DNA of 64,000 nucleotides from Bacillus mycoides (GTDB taxonomy: Bacteria > Bacillota > Bacilli > Bacillales > Bacillaceae_G), in NCBI RefSeq assembly GCF_001757995.1, contig NZ_LXLV01000062.1, positions 62,001 to 126,000 on the forward strand, in the 5' to 3' direction. Position 1 is the stretch's first letter; every line of letters begins with the position of its first letter. Both the position numbers and the translations under genes were made by a program. The notes beneath the pieces are model-generated. The model did not search any database. It had not been told where the DNA came from and saw nothing but the letters and a program-made list of their open reading frames with translations. Positions 8,017 to 15,856 of the stretch are shown piece by piece.

Positions 8017-8773
8017 AAAAATTTATATGTAATTCAACTGGACAATGGTCTGATCCCATTACTTCACTGTTAATTTTCGCATCTGTTATTTGATCTTTTA
8101 TTCTTTCCGAGACAACAAAATAATCTAAACGCCATCCAATATTTTTCGCTCTTGCTCCCATACGATAGGACCACCAAGAGTATGCTCCTTCCTGGTCAGG
8201 ATAAAGATAACGATACGTATCAACAAATCCTTCTTCTAAAGCACGTGTGAACTTCTCCCTTTCTTCATCAGAAAATCCAGGGTTTTTGCGATTACTTTTT
8301 GGATTTTTCAAATCTATTTCTTTATGAGCAACGTTTAAATCTCCGCAGAAAATAACCGGTTTCTTTTCATCTAATCGCTTAATATGCGACCGGAAATCGT
8401 CTTCCCATTTCATTCTGTAGTCTAATCGTTCTAATCCACGTTTTGAATTTGGTGTATATAACGTTATCATGTAAAAATCTTCGAATTCTAAAGTAATGAC
8501 TCTTCCTTCTTGATCATGCTCTTCAATGCCTAAACCATACGTAACAGAAAGCGGTTCTTTTTTCGTAAAAATAGCTGTTCCCGAATACCCTTTTTTCACG
8601 GCGTAATTCCAATATGTATAGTATCCCTCTGGATTTAAATCAATTTGTCCACTTTGTAATTTAATTTCTTGTAGACAAAATATATCTGCATTGGATTCCT
8701 CAAGATATTCTAAAAATCCACCCTTTGCGATAACTGCACGCAAACCATTTACATTCCATGAAATTAACTTCAC
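8015..8773 (-). CDS. exoA: Exodeoxyribonuclease III / AP endonuclease
   Basis: 252 residues, the same length as B. subtilis ExoA. It cuts DNA at abasic sites during base-excision repair and has 3'-5' exonuclease activity. Exonuclease-endonuclease-phosphatase fold: [10 protein letters not shown] at the N-terminus, metal-binding Glu in CLQEIKL, YTPNS and GDLNVAH in the middle, and the catalytic SDHCP near the C-terminus. It is divergent from the adaA-adaB-alkA operon, with which it shares a 154-base promoter region. Both belong to DNA-damage repair. Confidence 0.95.
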   Translation of the reverse strand: MKLISWNVNGLRAVIAKGGFLEYLEESNADIFCLQEIKLQSGQIDLNPEGYYTYWNYAVKKGYSGTAIFTKKEPLSVTYGLGIEEHDQEGRVITLEFEDFYMITLYTPNSKRGLERLDYRMKWEDDFRSHIKRLDEKKPVIFCGDLNVAHKEIDLKNPKSNRKNPGFSDEEREKFTRALEEGFVDTYRYLYPDQEGAYSWWSYRMGARAKNIGWRLDYFVVSERIKDQITDAKINSEVMGSDHCPVELHINF

Positions 8774-8927
8774 TTATAGTCCTCCTCTTGCTGTTCACTT
8801 TCAAAGTTCATGCTATCACAAAATAGAAAAACAATCATATTTTCATCTTTGTAATCTTGCTCTTACATCCGTAATTACGTACATATGTGCTTTATTCAGG
8901 TTATACTAATCTCGGAGGTGACGTTCT

Positions 8928-9500
8928 TTGCACAATGAAGGATTTACGTTAATGAGTGAGTATTGGCAAGCAATTATTCATAATGATTCTTCATATGATA
9001 ACAAATTCTTTTATGCTGTAAAATCAACCGGAATCTTTTGCCGACCATCGTGCAAATCAAGAATACCGAATAAAAACAATGTACGAATTTTTCTTCATGC
9101 TGAGCAAGCATTGCGAGAAAACTTTCGTCCGTGCAAACGTTGTAAACCCAATGGGATCACTTTACCAAATGAAGAGTGGATAGAACAAATTAAAGACTAT
9201 ATTGAAAAGCATTTTGACGAAGTATTAACTCTCCGCCTACTCGCAGAAATGTGCCACGGCAGTCCATATCATTTACAACGCACATTCAAAAGATTGACAG
9301 GAATAAGTCCAATAGAATATATACAGCAATTCAGAGTCGTTAAAGCGAAAGAATTCCTTTTAAATACGAACCAAACCGTTATAGAAATTAGTACTGCTGT
9401 CGGGATAGAAAACCCGGAATATTTCGCGACTTTATTTAAAAAGAAGACAGGGTTTACCCCTACTGAATACCGAAAAAAGAACGAGATAAATGAGGAATGA
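8928..9500 (+). CDS. adaA: AdaA: methylphosphotriester-DNA methyltransferase and transcription activator
   Basis: 190 residues. The N-terminal Ada zinc domain carries the four cysteine ligands as FCRPSC and PCKRC; one Cys takes the methyl group from methylphosphotriesters and turns the protein into an activator. The C-terminal half is an AraC-type double helix-turn-helix (LLAEMCHGSPYHLQRTFKR ... ISTAVGIENPEYFATLFKK). The start is the TTG at 8928 because GGAGGTGA lies 7 bases before it; the next ATG, eight codons in, has no good site. It forms an operon with adaB and alkA, the classical adaptive response to alkylation. Confidence 0.93.
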   Translation: MHNEGFTLMSEYWQAIIHNDSSYDNKFFYAVKSTGIFCRPSCKSRIPNKNNVRIFLHAEQALRENFRPCKRCKPNGITLPNEEWIEQIKDYIEKHFDEVLTLRLLAEMCHGSPYHLQRTFKRLTGISPIEYIQQFRVVKAKEFLLNTNQTVIEISTAVGIENPEYFATLFKKKTGFTPTEYRKKNEINEE

Positions 9501-9504
9501 AATA

Positions 9505-10029
9505 ATGGAACCACATGAAAATAAAACTATATATTGGACATTGCTTGTTCATAAACATTGGCGTATGCATATTGCCGCCACTTCAACTGGATTATGCTTC
9601 ATCGGATCACAAAATGAAACTTTTGAAGAACTAAATACGTGGGCTAGAAAAAAACTACCACAACATACACTCATCCAAAATCCAGATTATTTGCAAACAT
9701 TTACGAAAGAGATCAACGAGTATTTGGAAAATAAGCGAGAAACCTTTACATTTCCTATCGATGCTTACGGAACTGAATTTCAATTATCTGTATGGAATAC
9801 GGTACGTGAAATTCCTTATGGAAAGACACATTCTTATTCAGAAATTGCGGAAAGAATACAAAGCCCTAATGCAGTACGTGCTGTCGGTGCCGCTGTTGGA
9901 GCAAATCCTCTTCTTATTACAATTCCTTGTCACCGTGTTATAGGAATTGACGGAAAACTTACTGGTTTTAGAGGTGGCTTGGAAATGAAGAAAGCTTTGC
10001 TCAAATTAGAAGCAATACGGGAGGAATAA
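9505..10029 (+). CDS. adaB: AdaB: O6-methylguanine-DNA methyltransferase
   Basis: 174 residues from the ATG at 9505, which has GAGGA eight bases upstream; an in-frame ATG at 9490 has none. Suicidal repair enzyme that moves the O6-methyl of guanine to the active-site Cys in IPCHRVIG. The preceding IPYGKTHSYSEIA and AVRAVGAAVGANP form the DNA-binding helix region of the family. The gene begins inside the end of adaA and stops two bases before alkA, so the three genes are translationally coupled. Confidence 0.93.
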   Translation: MEPHENKTIYWTLLVHKHWRMHIAATSTGLCFIGSQNETFEELNTWARKKLPQHTLIQNPDYLQTFTKEINEYLENKRETFTFPIDAYGTEFQLSVWNTVREIPYGKTHSYSEIAERIQSPNAVRAVGAAVGANPLLITIPCHRVIGIDGKLTGFRGGLEMKKALLKLEAIREE

Positions 10030-10031
10030 AT

Positions 10032-10943
10032 ATGACAGAAGGTTGTAATGAAATATTATCTTTAGTCGTTCCTAAAGAATTTAGTTTTCAAGAAAACTTA
10101 GGCTATCTTTCACGTTCTAAAAATGAATGTATGTTTCACATTGAAAATAATAAAATCTATAAAGTCATTCCTGTTCAAAACATAAATCCATTAGTTGAAA
10201 TTAGTTTGAATACTGATGGAAATATTCAAATACGTTTTTTAGGAGAATCATATATCTCTGAAAAATGGGTACACGATGCCGTATCTAACTATGTAAAAGA
10301 GTGGTTTGATTTAACTACTGATTTAGCTCCCTTCTATAAATTAGCTAAACACGATCCACTCCTTCAAAAGCCCATTAAAGAATTTTACGGTCTTCGTACT
10401 TTGGGAATTCCGGATTTATTTGAAGCACTATGCTGGGGAATTATCGGTCAACAAATTAACCTCACATATGCCTATACTTTAAAAAGAAGATTCGTTGAGC
10501 ACTTTGGGGATTATGTAGAATGGAATGATAGAAAACATTGGATATTTCCATCACCTGAAATAATAGCAAATCTAGATGTAGAAGATCTCGCTACATTAAA
10601 AATGACTACAAGAAAGTGCGAATACTTAATTGATACCGCACAGCGCATTACAAAAGGTAAATTATCAAAAGAATCTCTATTACAAATACAAGATATGAAG
10701 CAAGCCGAAAAACAATTAACTGACATTCGGGGTATAGGACCATGGACAGCTCACTATGTTTTAATGCGATGCTTGCGATTCCCTTCTGCCTTTCCAATTG
10801 ACGATGTCGGTCTGCATAATGCGATTAAATTTATAACAGGTTCCGAAAATAAACCGACTAAAAATGAAATAAAAGAATTTGCAGCAAATTGGATAAATTG
10901 GGAGTCTTACGCAACATTTTATTTATGGCGAGTGCTATATTGA
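10032..10943 (+). CDS. alkA: DNA-3-methyladenine glycosylase II
   Basis: 303 residues, start after GGGAGGA. It removes alkylated purines such as 3-methyladenine. The C-terminal helix-hairpin-helix/Gly-Pro-Asp module reads LTDIRGIGPWTAHYVLMR followed by the catalytic Asp region FPIDDVGL. WGIIGQQINLTYA marks the start of the glycosylase core, and the first ~100 residues are the AlkA_N-like beta domain. It is the last gene of the ada operon, and its stop codon lies in the terminator hairpin. Confidence 0.92.
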   Translation: MTEGCNEILSLVVPKEFSFQENLGYLSRSKNECMFHIENNKIYKVIPVQNINPLVEISLNTDGNIQIRFLGESYISEKWVHDAVSNYVKEWFDLTTDLAPFYKLAKHDPLLQKPIKEFYGLRTLGIPDLFEALCWGIIGQQINLTYAYTLKRRFVEHFGDYVEWNDRKHWIFPSPEIIANLDVEDLATLKMTTRKCEYLIDTAQRITKGKLSKESLLQIQDMKQAEKQLTDIRGIGPWTAHYVLMRCLRFPSAFPIDDVGLHNAIKFITGSENKPTKNEIKEFAANWINWESYATFYLWRVLY

Positions 10944-10975
10944 AAAAAAGCACCTTTACGTGCTTTTTTTCAATA
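10939..10975. terminator. Bidirectional terminator shared by alkA and the 101-residue gene
   Basis: ATTGAAAAAAAGCAC pairs with GTGCTTTTTTTCAAT around CTTTAC. It contains the stop codons of both convergent genes. Confidence 0.88.
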
Positions 10976-11261
10976 TATTTTCAGGTGATATTTCATCATC
11001 ACTTTTTGTATAATAGTTTTCATCACGATATGGTAACGATAAGTGTTCTAACTTCTCATCGTCTTCTACACACATAATTTTTAAATTATATCCTTCGAAA
11101 TCAACTGGAAAGAAAACATCTTCACTTTGATTTTCATTTAATGCTATATCAATCATATTTTTTAATTGCTCTAATCCTTCTTTATTTCCAATAATAATAG
11201 CTTGATCATGCCACATTTGTTGTCCGTATATATGACATATTTTATAATCTTTAAAATTCAT
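10956..11261 (-). CDS. Conserved-looking hypothetical protein, 101 residues
   Basis: Soluble, acidic, no signal peptide. It opens MNFKDYKICHIYGQQMWHDQAIIIG and has a regular pattern of alternating hydrophobic residues through VFFPVDFEGYNLKIMCVEDD, suggesting a small alpha/beta fold. The last six residues (ILKKST) are encoded by one arm of the alkA terminator and the TAA is in its loop. It lies 10 bases downstream of the lactonase gene on the same strand, so the two are probably co-transcribed. No family was recognised. Confidence 0.65.
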   Translation of the reverse strand: MNFKDYKICHIYGQQMWHDQAIIIGNKEGLEQLKNMIDIALNENQSEDVFFPVDFEGYNLKIMCVEDDEKLEHLSLPYRDENYYTKSDDEISPENILKKST

Positions 11262-11271
11262 AAATATTCTC

Positions 11272-12339
11272 CTACCTAGTTTTTACATGTGAAAACTTCA
11301 CACATACTGGCTCTGGAACATTGACGTCCGTCTGTACAAGCGTTAGCTCACCTGTCACTTCATCCCTAGCAAATAAAGTCAAAGTATTAGATCTTTCATT
11401 CGCAGCAATTAAAAATTTTTCATCCGGATCTAAAGAAAAATCACGTGGCCAATCTCCTTCTGTCGATACTGTTTCAATAAAAGCGAGCTCTCCATTGTGC
11501 TCATTCACTCGAAAAACTGCAATACTATTATGTCCCCTATTTGCTGCGTAAACAAATTTACCATCAGAAGAAATCTGAATCGCACTTCCATAACTATCCT
11601 GACTATACTCTTCAGGTAATGTAGAAATGTATTGTTTTTCTTTAAAACTACCACTCTTCGCATCATATTGAAGTACAATAATCTCTGAACTTAGTTCCGT
11701 CATAACGTATGCAAGCTGTTCATTTGGGTGGAATACAAGGTGCCGCGGACCACTACCAGGTTTAACAGATAAACCATTGATTTCTATTAATTTCCCGTCA
11801 CTCTCTTTATATGTAATCACTTTGTCCATTCCTAAATCAACTGCTACTACATATTTTTCATCAGGCGTAAAATTCACATAATGAGCATGCGCCTTTTCTT
11901 GTCTTTCCTTATTCGGTCCTGAACCTTTATGTTCTACAATTGCCGCAGTAGCATTTACACTTCCGTTGCTCTGTTTTACTACATAAGATTCAACTGTTCC
12001 TTTATGATAATTCGCTGCTACTACTGTACTATTCTCTTGATCCACACTTAAGTGACACGGAGGTGCCCCTTCTAAAAGTTGCGTGTTAATCAAATCCAGA
12101 TTACCTGTTTTATTACAAATGGAAAAACTAGCAATTCCACCGAGTCTACTATCTTTCGCAACGGAATAAAGATATTGATTGTTATGACTAAGTGTTACAT
12201 ATGTAGGACTTCCTATAGAAGTTGCTAATTTAATCTCTTTAATTTCTCCAAGTTCCGTATCAAGTATAAATTTATAAATCCCCTTACTATTTGCTTTTGT
12301 ATATGTCCCTATATAACCATGAAACTCATTTTCACTCAT
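11272..12339 (-). CDS. Lactonase of the seven-bladed beta-propeller family, probable 6-phosphogluconolactonase
   Basis: 355 residues from MSENEFHG, chosen because GGGGGTAA lies six to seven bases upstream; the open frame begins eight codons earlier without such a site. Repeated propeller-blade motifs are visible (YVTLSHNNQYLYSVAKD, YVVAVDLGMDKVITY, FVYAANRGHNSIAVF, FLIAANERSNTLTLF). GSGPRHLVFHPNEQLAYVMTELSSE is the hallmark of YkgB/Pgl lactonases, which hydrolyse 6-phosphogluconolactone in the pentose phosphate pathway. The substrate is inferred from the family only. Confidence 0.85.
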   Translation of the reverse strand: MSENEFHGYIGTYTKANSKGIYKFILDTELGEIKEIKLATSIGSPTYVTLSHNNQYLYSVAKDSRLGGIASFSICNKTGNLDLINTQLLEGAPPCHLSVDQENSTVVAANYHKGTVESYVVKQSNGSVNATAAIVEHKGSGPNKERQEKAHAHYVNFTPDEKYVVAVDLGMDKVITYKESDGKLIEINGLSVKPGSGPRHLVFHPNEQLAYVMTELSSEIIVLQYDAKSGSFKEKQYISTLPEEYSQDSYGSAIQISSDGKFVYAANRGHNSIAVFRVNEHNGELAFIETVSTEGDWPRDFSLDPDEKFLIAANERSNTLTLFARDEVTGELTLVQTDVNVPEPVCVKFSHVKTR

Positions 12340-12422
12340 AACATTACCCCCTTCAAAAAGCATGAATTTACAAATATCTTGTAAACAAGTATATCACTTT
12401 ACCTTGTATTTTTTAGTATAGA

Positions 12423-12464
12423 AAAGAACCAAGTAGTATTTCATTACTACTTGGTTCTCTTTTT
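12423..12464 (-). terminator. pepT terminator
   Basis: AGAACCAAGTAGTA pairs with TACTACTTGGTTCT around a six-base loop with T-rich ends; it abuts the pepT stop codon. Confidence 0.88.
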
Positions 12465-13695
12465 AGGCTTGCTCTTCAAATCGTCTTGCAATTTCTACAA
12501 TAACTTGAACAGCTTTTTCCATAGTATCTACCGAAACATATTCAAATTTACCGTGGTAGTTTTCACCACCAGTGAAAATATTTGGCGTCGGTAATCCCAT
12601 ATATGATAATTGTGATCCATCTGTTCCACCGCGAATCGGGTGAATGTTCGGTTCGATATTTAAACTTTTCATCGCTTCATATGCAATATCAACAATTTCT
12701 CTCACTGGTTCAATTTTTTCAAGCATGTTATAGTATTGATCATTCATTTCTAAAACGACCGCATCTTGCCCATACTTCTCTTGCATTTGCTTCACAATAC
12801 TTCCAACGTTATTTTTACGTGTCTCAAAATTTTCACGATCAAAATCTCGAATAATATAATACGCTTTACTTTGCTCAACATCACCATTTAAAGAAAGTAA
12901 ATGATAGAATCCTTCATAACCTTCCGTATATTCTGGTGCATCTTCTACCGGTAGATACCCATTAAATTCCATAGCAAGTTTAGTTGCGTTACGCATTTTA
13001 TTTTTCGCTGTTCCAGGATGTGTATTTGTTCCATTAAAAGTTAACTTAGCACTTGCAGCGTTAAAGCTTTCATATTCTAAACCGCCTAATGGACCTCCAT
13101 CCATCGTATAAGCAAATGATGCACCAAACGCTTCTACATCAAAATGCGCTGGTCCACGGCCAATTTCTTCATCCGGCGTAAACGCAACTCTAATTTTCCC
13201 GTGCTTAATTTGCGGATTATGTATTAAATAATTCATTGCCACCATAATTTCTGTCAGACCCGCTTTATCATCTGCTCCTAGAAGTGTTGTACCATCAGTT
13301 GTAATAATGGTATGTCCTTTATATGATGGTAATTCTGGGAATTGTTCTGGTGTTAACACAACATTTAATTCTTCATTTAACGTAATGGCTTTCCCATCAA
13401 AATCCTCATGAATTTGTGGCTTTACATTTTCCCCTGTAAAATCTGTTGCCGTATCTAAATGGGCTAAAAAGCCGATTACAGGAACATCTTTATCCGTATT
13501 AGCAGGAAGTGTCGCCATTACATAACCATTGTCATCCATCGTCACTTCTGATAATCCAATCTCTTTTAACTCTTCTACTAATAACTTACCAAATTCAATT
13601 TGTCCAGGTGTTGTAGGTACTGTATGGCTTTCTTCATTTGATTGTGTATCAATCTTTACATATCTCGTAAATCTTTCAATAAGTTCTTGTTTCAA
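12463..13695 (-). CDS. pepT: Peptidase T (tripeptide aminopeptidase)
   Basis: 410 residues, the usual PepT length. M20-family zinc aminopeptidase that removes the N-terminal residue from tripeptides in the cytoplasm. Metal ligands are visible as the His in [11 protein letters not shown], the Asp in [10 protein letters not shown], the Glu pair in [10 protein letters not shown] (general base plus ligand), the Asp in TMDGGPLG and the late His in [20 protein letters not shown] is also diagnostic. It is transcribed alone, divergent from the YczE-like gene. Confidence 0.95.
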   Translation of the reverse strand: MKQELIERFTRYVKIDTQSNEESHTVPTTPGQIEFGKLLVEELKEIGLSEVTMDDNGYVMATLPANTDKDVPVIGFLAHLDTATDFTGENVKPQIHEDFDGKAITLNEELNVVLTPEQFPELPSYKGHTIITTDGTTLLGADDKAGLTEIMVAMNYLIHNPQIKHGKIRVAFTPDEEIGRGPAHFDVEAFGASFAYTMDGGPLGGLEYESFNAASAKLTFNGTNTHPGTAKNKMRNATKLAMEFNGYLPVEDAPEYTEGYEGFYHLLSLNGDVEQSKAYYIIRDFDRENFETRKNNVGSIVKQMQEKYGQDAVVLEMNDQYYNMLEKIEPVREIVDIAYEAMKSLNIEPNIHPIRGGTDGSQLSYMGLPTPNIFTGGENYHGKFEYVSVDTMEKAVQVIVEIARRFEEQA

Positions 13696-13878
13696 ATTCG
13701 TTCACTCCCTTTTATATTTCTTTCTCTATTATAATCCTTAAAACGAAATATTTTAACTTTTTTGACTGTGAAAATATATATCCATTTACATTTTTAATAA
13801 ATCATAAAAAGACATAATATTTGTACATTGAAATTCAAACATGTAATATACATCATTATATATTGGGAGGTTTTAAAG

Positions 13879-14523
13879 ATGAGGCTAACTCTCTTTCGCT
13901 ATTTTCTTTTTTTCTTAGGATTAATTTTCTTTGGGCTCGGAAACGCTCTTGCAGTCAAAGTTAAATTTCTTGGGTTACATCCTTGGGAAGTTTTAAATAT
14001 GGCTCTCTATGAACGATTCGGATGGACACTTGGTACTTGGAGTGTTATATGCGGGTTATGCCTCGTACTTATTTCTTTACTAGTAGATCCAAAATATATA
14101 AACGTAGGCACATTTTTAAATGCATTGCTTATCGGCCCTATTATGGACTTTTTCTTACAATCAAACATCCTTCCAAACGCTACTGATTATTTATGGATAA
14201 ATTTATTCATTTTGTTTTCTGGTATTGTAATTACAGGTATTGGGGGCGGTATGTACGTTGCGGCTGGAATTGGTGCTGGACCTCGCGATGGATTCATGCT
14301 TACTATTTCTGACAAAACTGGACTGTCTATTAGCCGGGCTCGAATCATTGTAGAATGTGTTGTACTAGTTATTGGATATATGCTAGGAGGTCCTGTTTTC
14401 ATCGTAACTTTTCTATACACTTTTATTCAAAGTCCAATCTTTCAGCAATCATTTAAGATATTTCAAACACTCTTACATACTTTACATAACAAAAACAAAG
14501 AGCAAATTAGTCAAAACATATAA
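13879..14523 (+). CDS. YczE/YyaS-type integral membrane protein
   Basis: 214 residues from the ATG at 13879, which follows GGGAGG; an upstream in-frame start at 13828 lacks a ribosome-binding site. Five to six membrane spans. YczE-family features include GLGNALAVKVKFLGLHPWEVLN near the N-terminus and the glycine-rich GAGPRDGFMLTISDKTGLSI block. The biochemical role of the family is not established (B. subtilis YczE has been linked to peptide-antibiotic production). A terminator follows. Confidence 0.8.
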   Translation: MRLTLFRYFLFFLGLIFFGLGNALAVKVKFLGLHPWEVLNMALYERFGWTLGTWSVICGLCLVLISLLVDPKYINVGTFLNALLIGPIMDFFLQSNILPNATDYLWINLFILFSGIVITGIGGGMYVAAGIGAGPRDGFMLTISDKTGLSISRARIIVECVVLVIGYMLGGPVFIVTFLYTFIQSPIFQQSFKIFQTLLHTLHNKNKEQISQNI

Positions 14524-14574
14524 AACTCAACTTAATATAAATTGCTCTTCTTGTTAACTTTCTTACAAATAATT

Positions 14575-14616
14575 CACCCTATTTACGATTCCAATCGCAA
14601 ATAGGGTGTTTCTTTT
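14575..14616 (+). terminator. Terminator of the YczE-like gene
   Basis: CACCCTATTT-CGATT pairs with AATCG-AAATAGGGTG around a short loop, followed by TTTCTTTTTT. Confidence 0.82.
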
Positions 14617-14659
14617 TTCATCCCACAATATATATTTAATTAAATATCAAGAGCATATA

Positions 14660-14962
14660 CTACTCATTCACAATAAAAGTATATACATCATTATAAATAC
14701 AACCATTTACCCTAATAACATACTTCCCAGGTTTACTAAAACTAATTGTGTATTTGTTTAACTGAGTTGCCTCCTTATTTCCAGAAAGAACGTCGATGCT
14801 TCTACCACTCAATAAATAAGATTCACTTTGATTCATCGCTACATTAATAGCATTGAACTTCTCCTCTTTCACTTGCGTTGTGTCTGCAGCACTTACACTT
14901 GGTTCTAAAAAAAGTAATCCACTTAATCCAATTGAACCCGCTAGAGCTACTCCTAGTTTTAT
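14660..14962 (-). pseudogene. Secreted small protein gene lacking a normal start codon
   Basis: The frame has an intact signal peptide (IKLGVALAGSIGLSG ... LEPSVSAAD, cleavage expected after SAA) and a mature part of ~75 residues rich in beta-strand residues (ISFSKPGKYVIRVNG, YNDVYTFIVNE). Upstream, the frame ends in TAA at 14966-14968, and there is no ATG, GTG or TTG between that stop and the signal peptide. The first ordinary start is the GTG at 14870-14872, which would remove the signal. An AAGGT-like ribosome-binding site lies some 25 bases upstream in another frame, so a small indel or loss of the ATG is likely. Initiation at ATA/ATT cannot be excluded. No family was recognised. Confidence 0.6.
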
Positions 14963-15035
14963 TTCTTAGAAGGAAGCCAATATATTTTTACCTTATCGAA
15001 ATTCGAAACCTTATTCTTATTTGTTTCATTACCCT

Positions 15036-15425
15036 TTATTCTTCTATTTTCATTAACACAATTCTCCAACCATCCGGATCCTCTATCGTTATCCCCTTGT
15101 CTTTCCAATATGGGTTTTCTGGTTCTACTTCATCGTATCCCATTGCATGCAGCCTTTTACTCACTTTTTTCATTTCACTATCTTCACGCATGTAAAATAC
15201 AAGTAAATTGTCTTTTGTTGGAGCCGGACAAGAGCTCCCATCTATATGTCTTGTAAATTCTAAATGATACTCTTCATCTGGTAGACCGAACATGATCCCA
15301 TCATAGCCTTCATGATCGTAGAATTCACCTATACGTTTTAAACCTAACCCTTTTTCATAGAATGCTATAACCTCTTCAAATTTATCAGTTGGACGTGCTA
15401 TTCTAAACTTCACCCATTTCATCAT
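15036..15425 (-). CDS. VOC-family protein (glyoxalase/bleomycin-resistance fold), YycE-like
   Basis: 129 residues, start behind GGAGGG. Two babbb repeats of the vicinal-oxygen-chelate fold can be traced: KFRIARPTDKFEEVIAFYEKGLGLKRIGEF and the second half ending GITIEDPDGWRIVLMKIEE, with DPDGWRI being typical. Such proteins are metal-dependent lyases, dioxygenases or drug-binding proteins; the actual substrate is unknown. Single gene. Confidence 0.8.
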   Translation of the reverse strand: MMKWVKFRIARPTDKFEEVIAFYEKGLGLKRIGEFYDHEGYDGIMFGLPDEEYHLEFTRHIDGSSCPAPTKDNLLVFYMREDSEMKKVSKRLHAMGYDEVEPENPYWKDKGITIEDPDGWRIVLMKIEE

Positions 15426-15856
15426 GATTTTCCCTCCATATTAAAAATTAATTACTGTATTACATATTATTGTATATAATCAACACGTTTCTTTAATCCC
15501 TCATTAGTATGAGAATAGGTACATACAAAGGTCTTACTTAATACTCTATAATAACGAAAAACTCCCCTCATCTAGAGAGAAGTTCCCATCACTTTATATG
15601 CAATTTTGCATCTCCGCTTGCAAATCACTAAAAAACCTTTAAAATCTAAAGGATGACTAAATATACAAATTCTATCTGTATTCCTTATAAACTAAAAATT
15701 ATTGAACTCAATACTTTTTCAATTTTAAGAAGTATCACATTCTTCATTTTTTTCTTATAAGCATGCTTTTTATAAGGAAATCTGATACAATCCTTAAGTA
15801 ATATTAATACGTATAGATATTACGAATATAGTGCATACTTAAAGAAGGTGATTTTA
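15426..15856. other. Intergenic stretch, nothing recognised
   Basis: AT-rich spacer between the VOC gene and the c-di-GMP gene. No convincing terminator, operator or ORF was seen. AAGAAGGTGAT at its end is the ribosome-binding site of the next gene. Confidence 0.5.
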
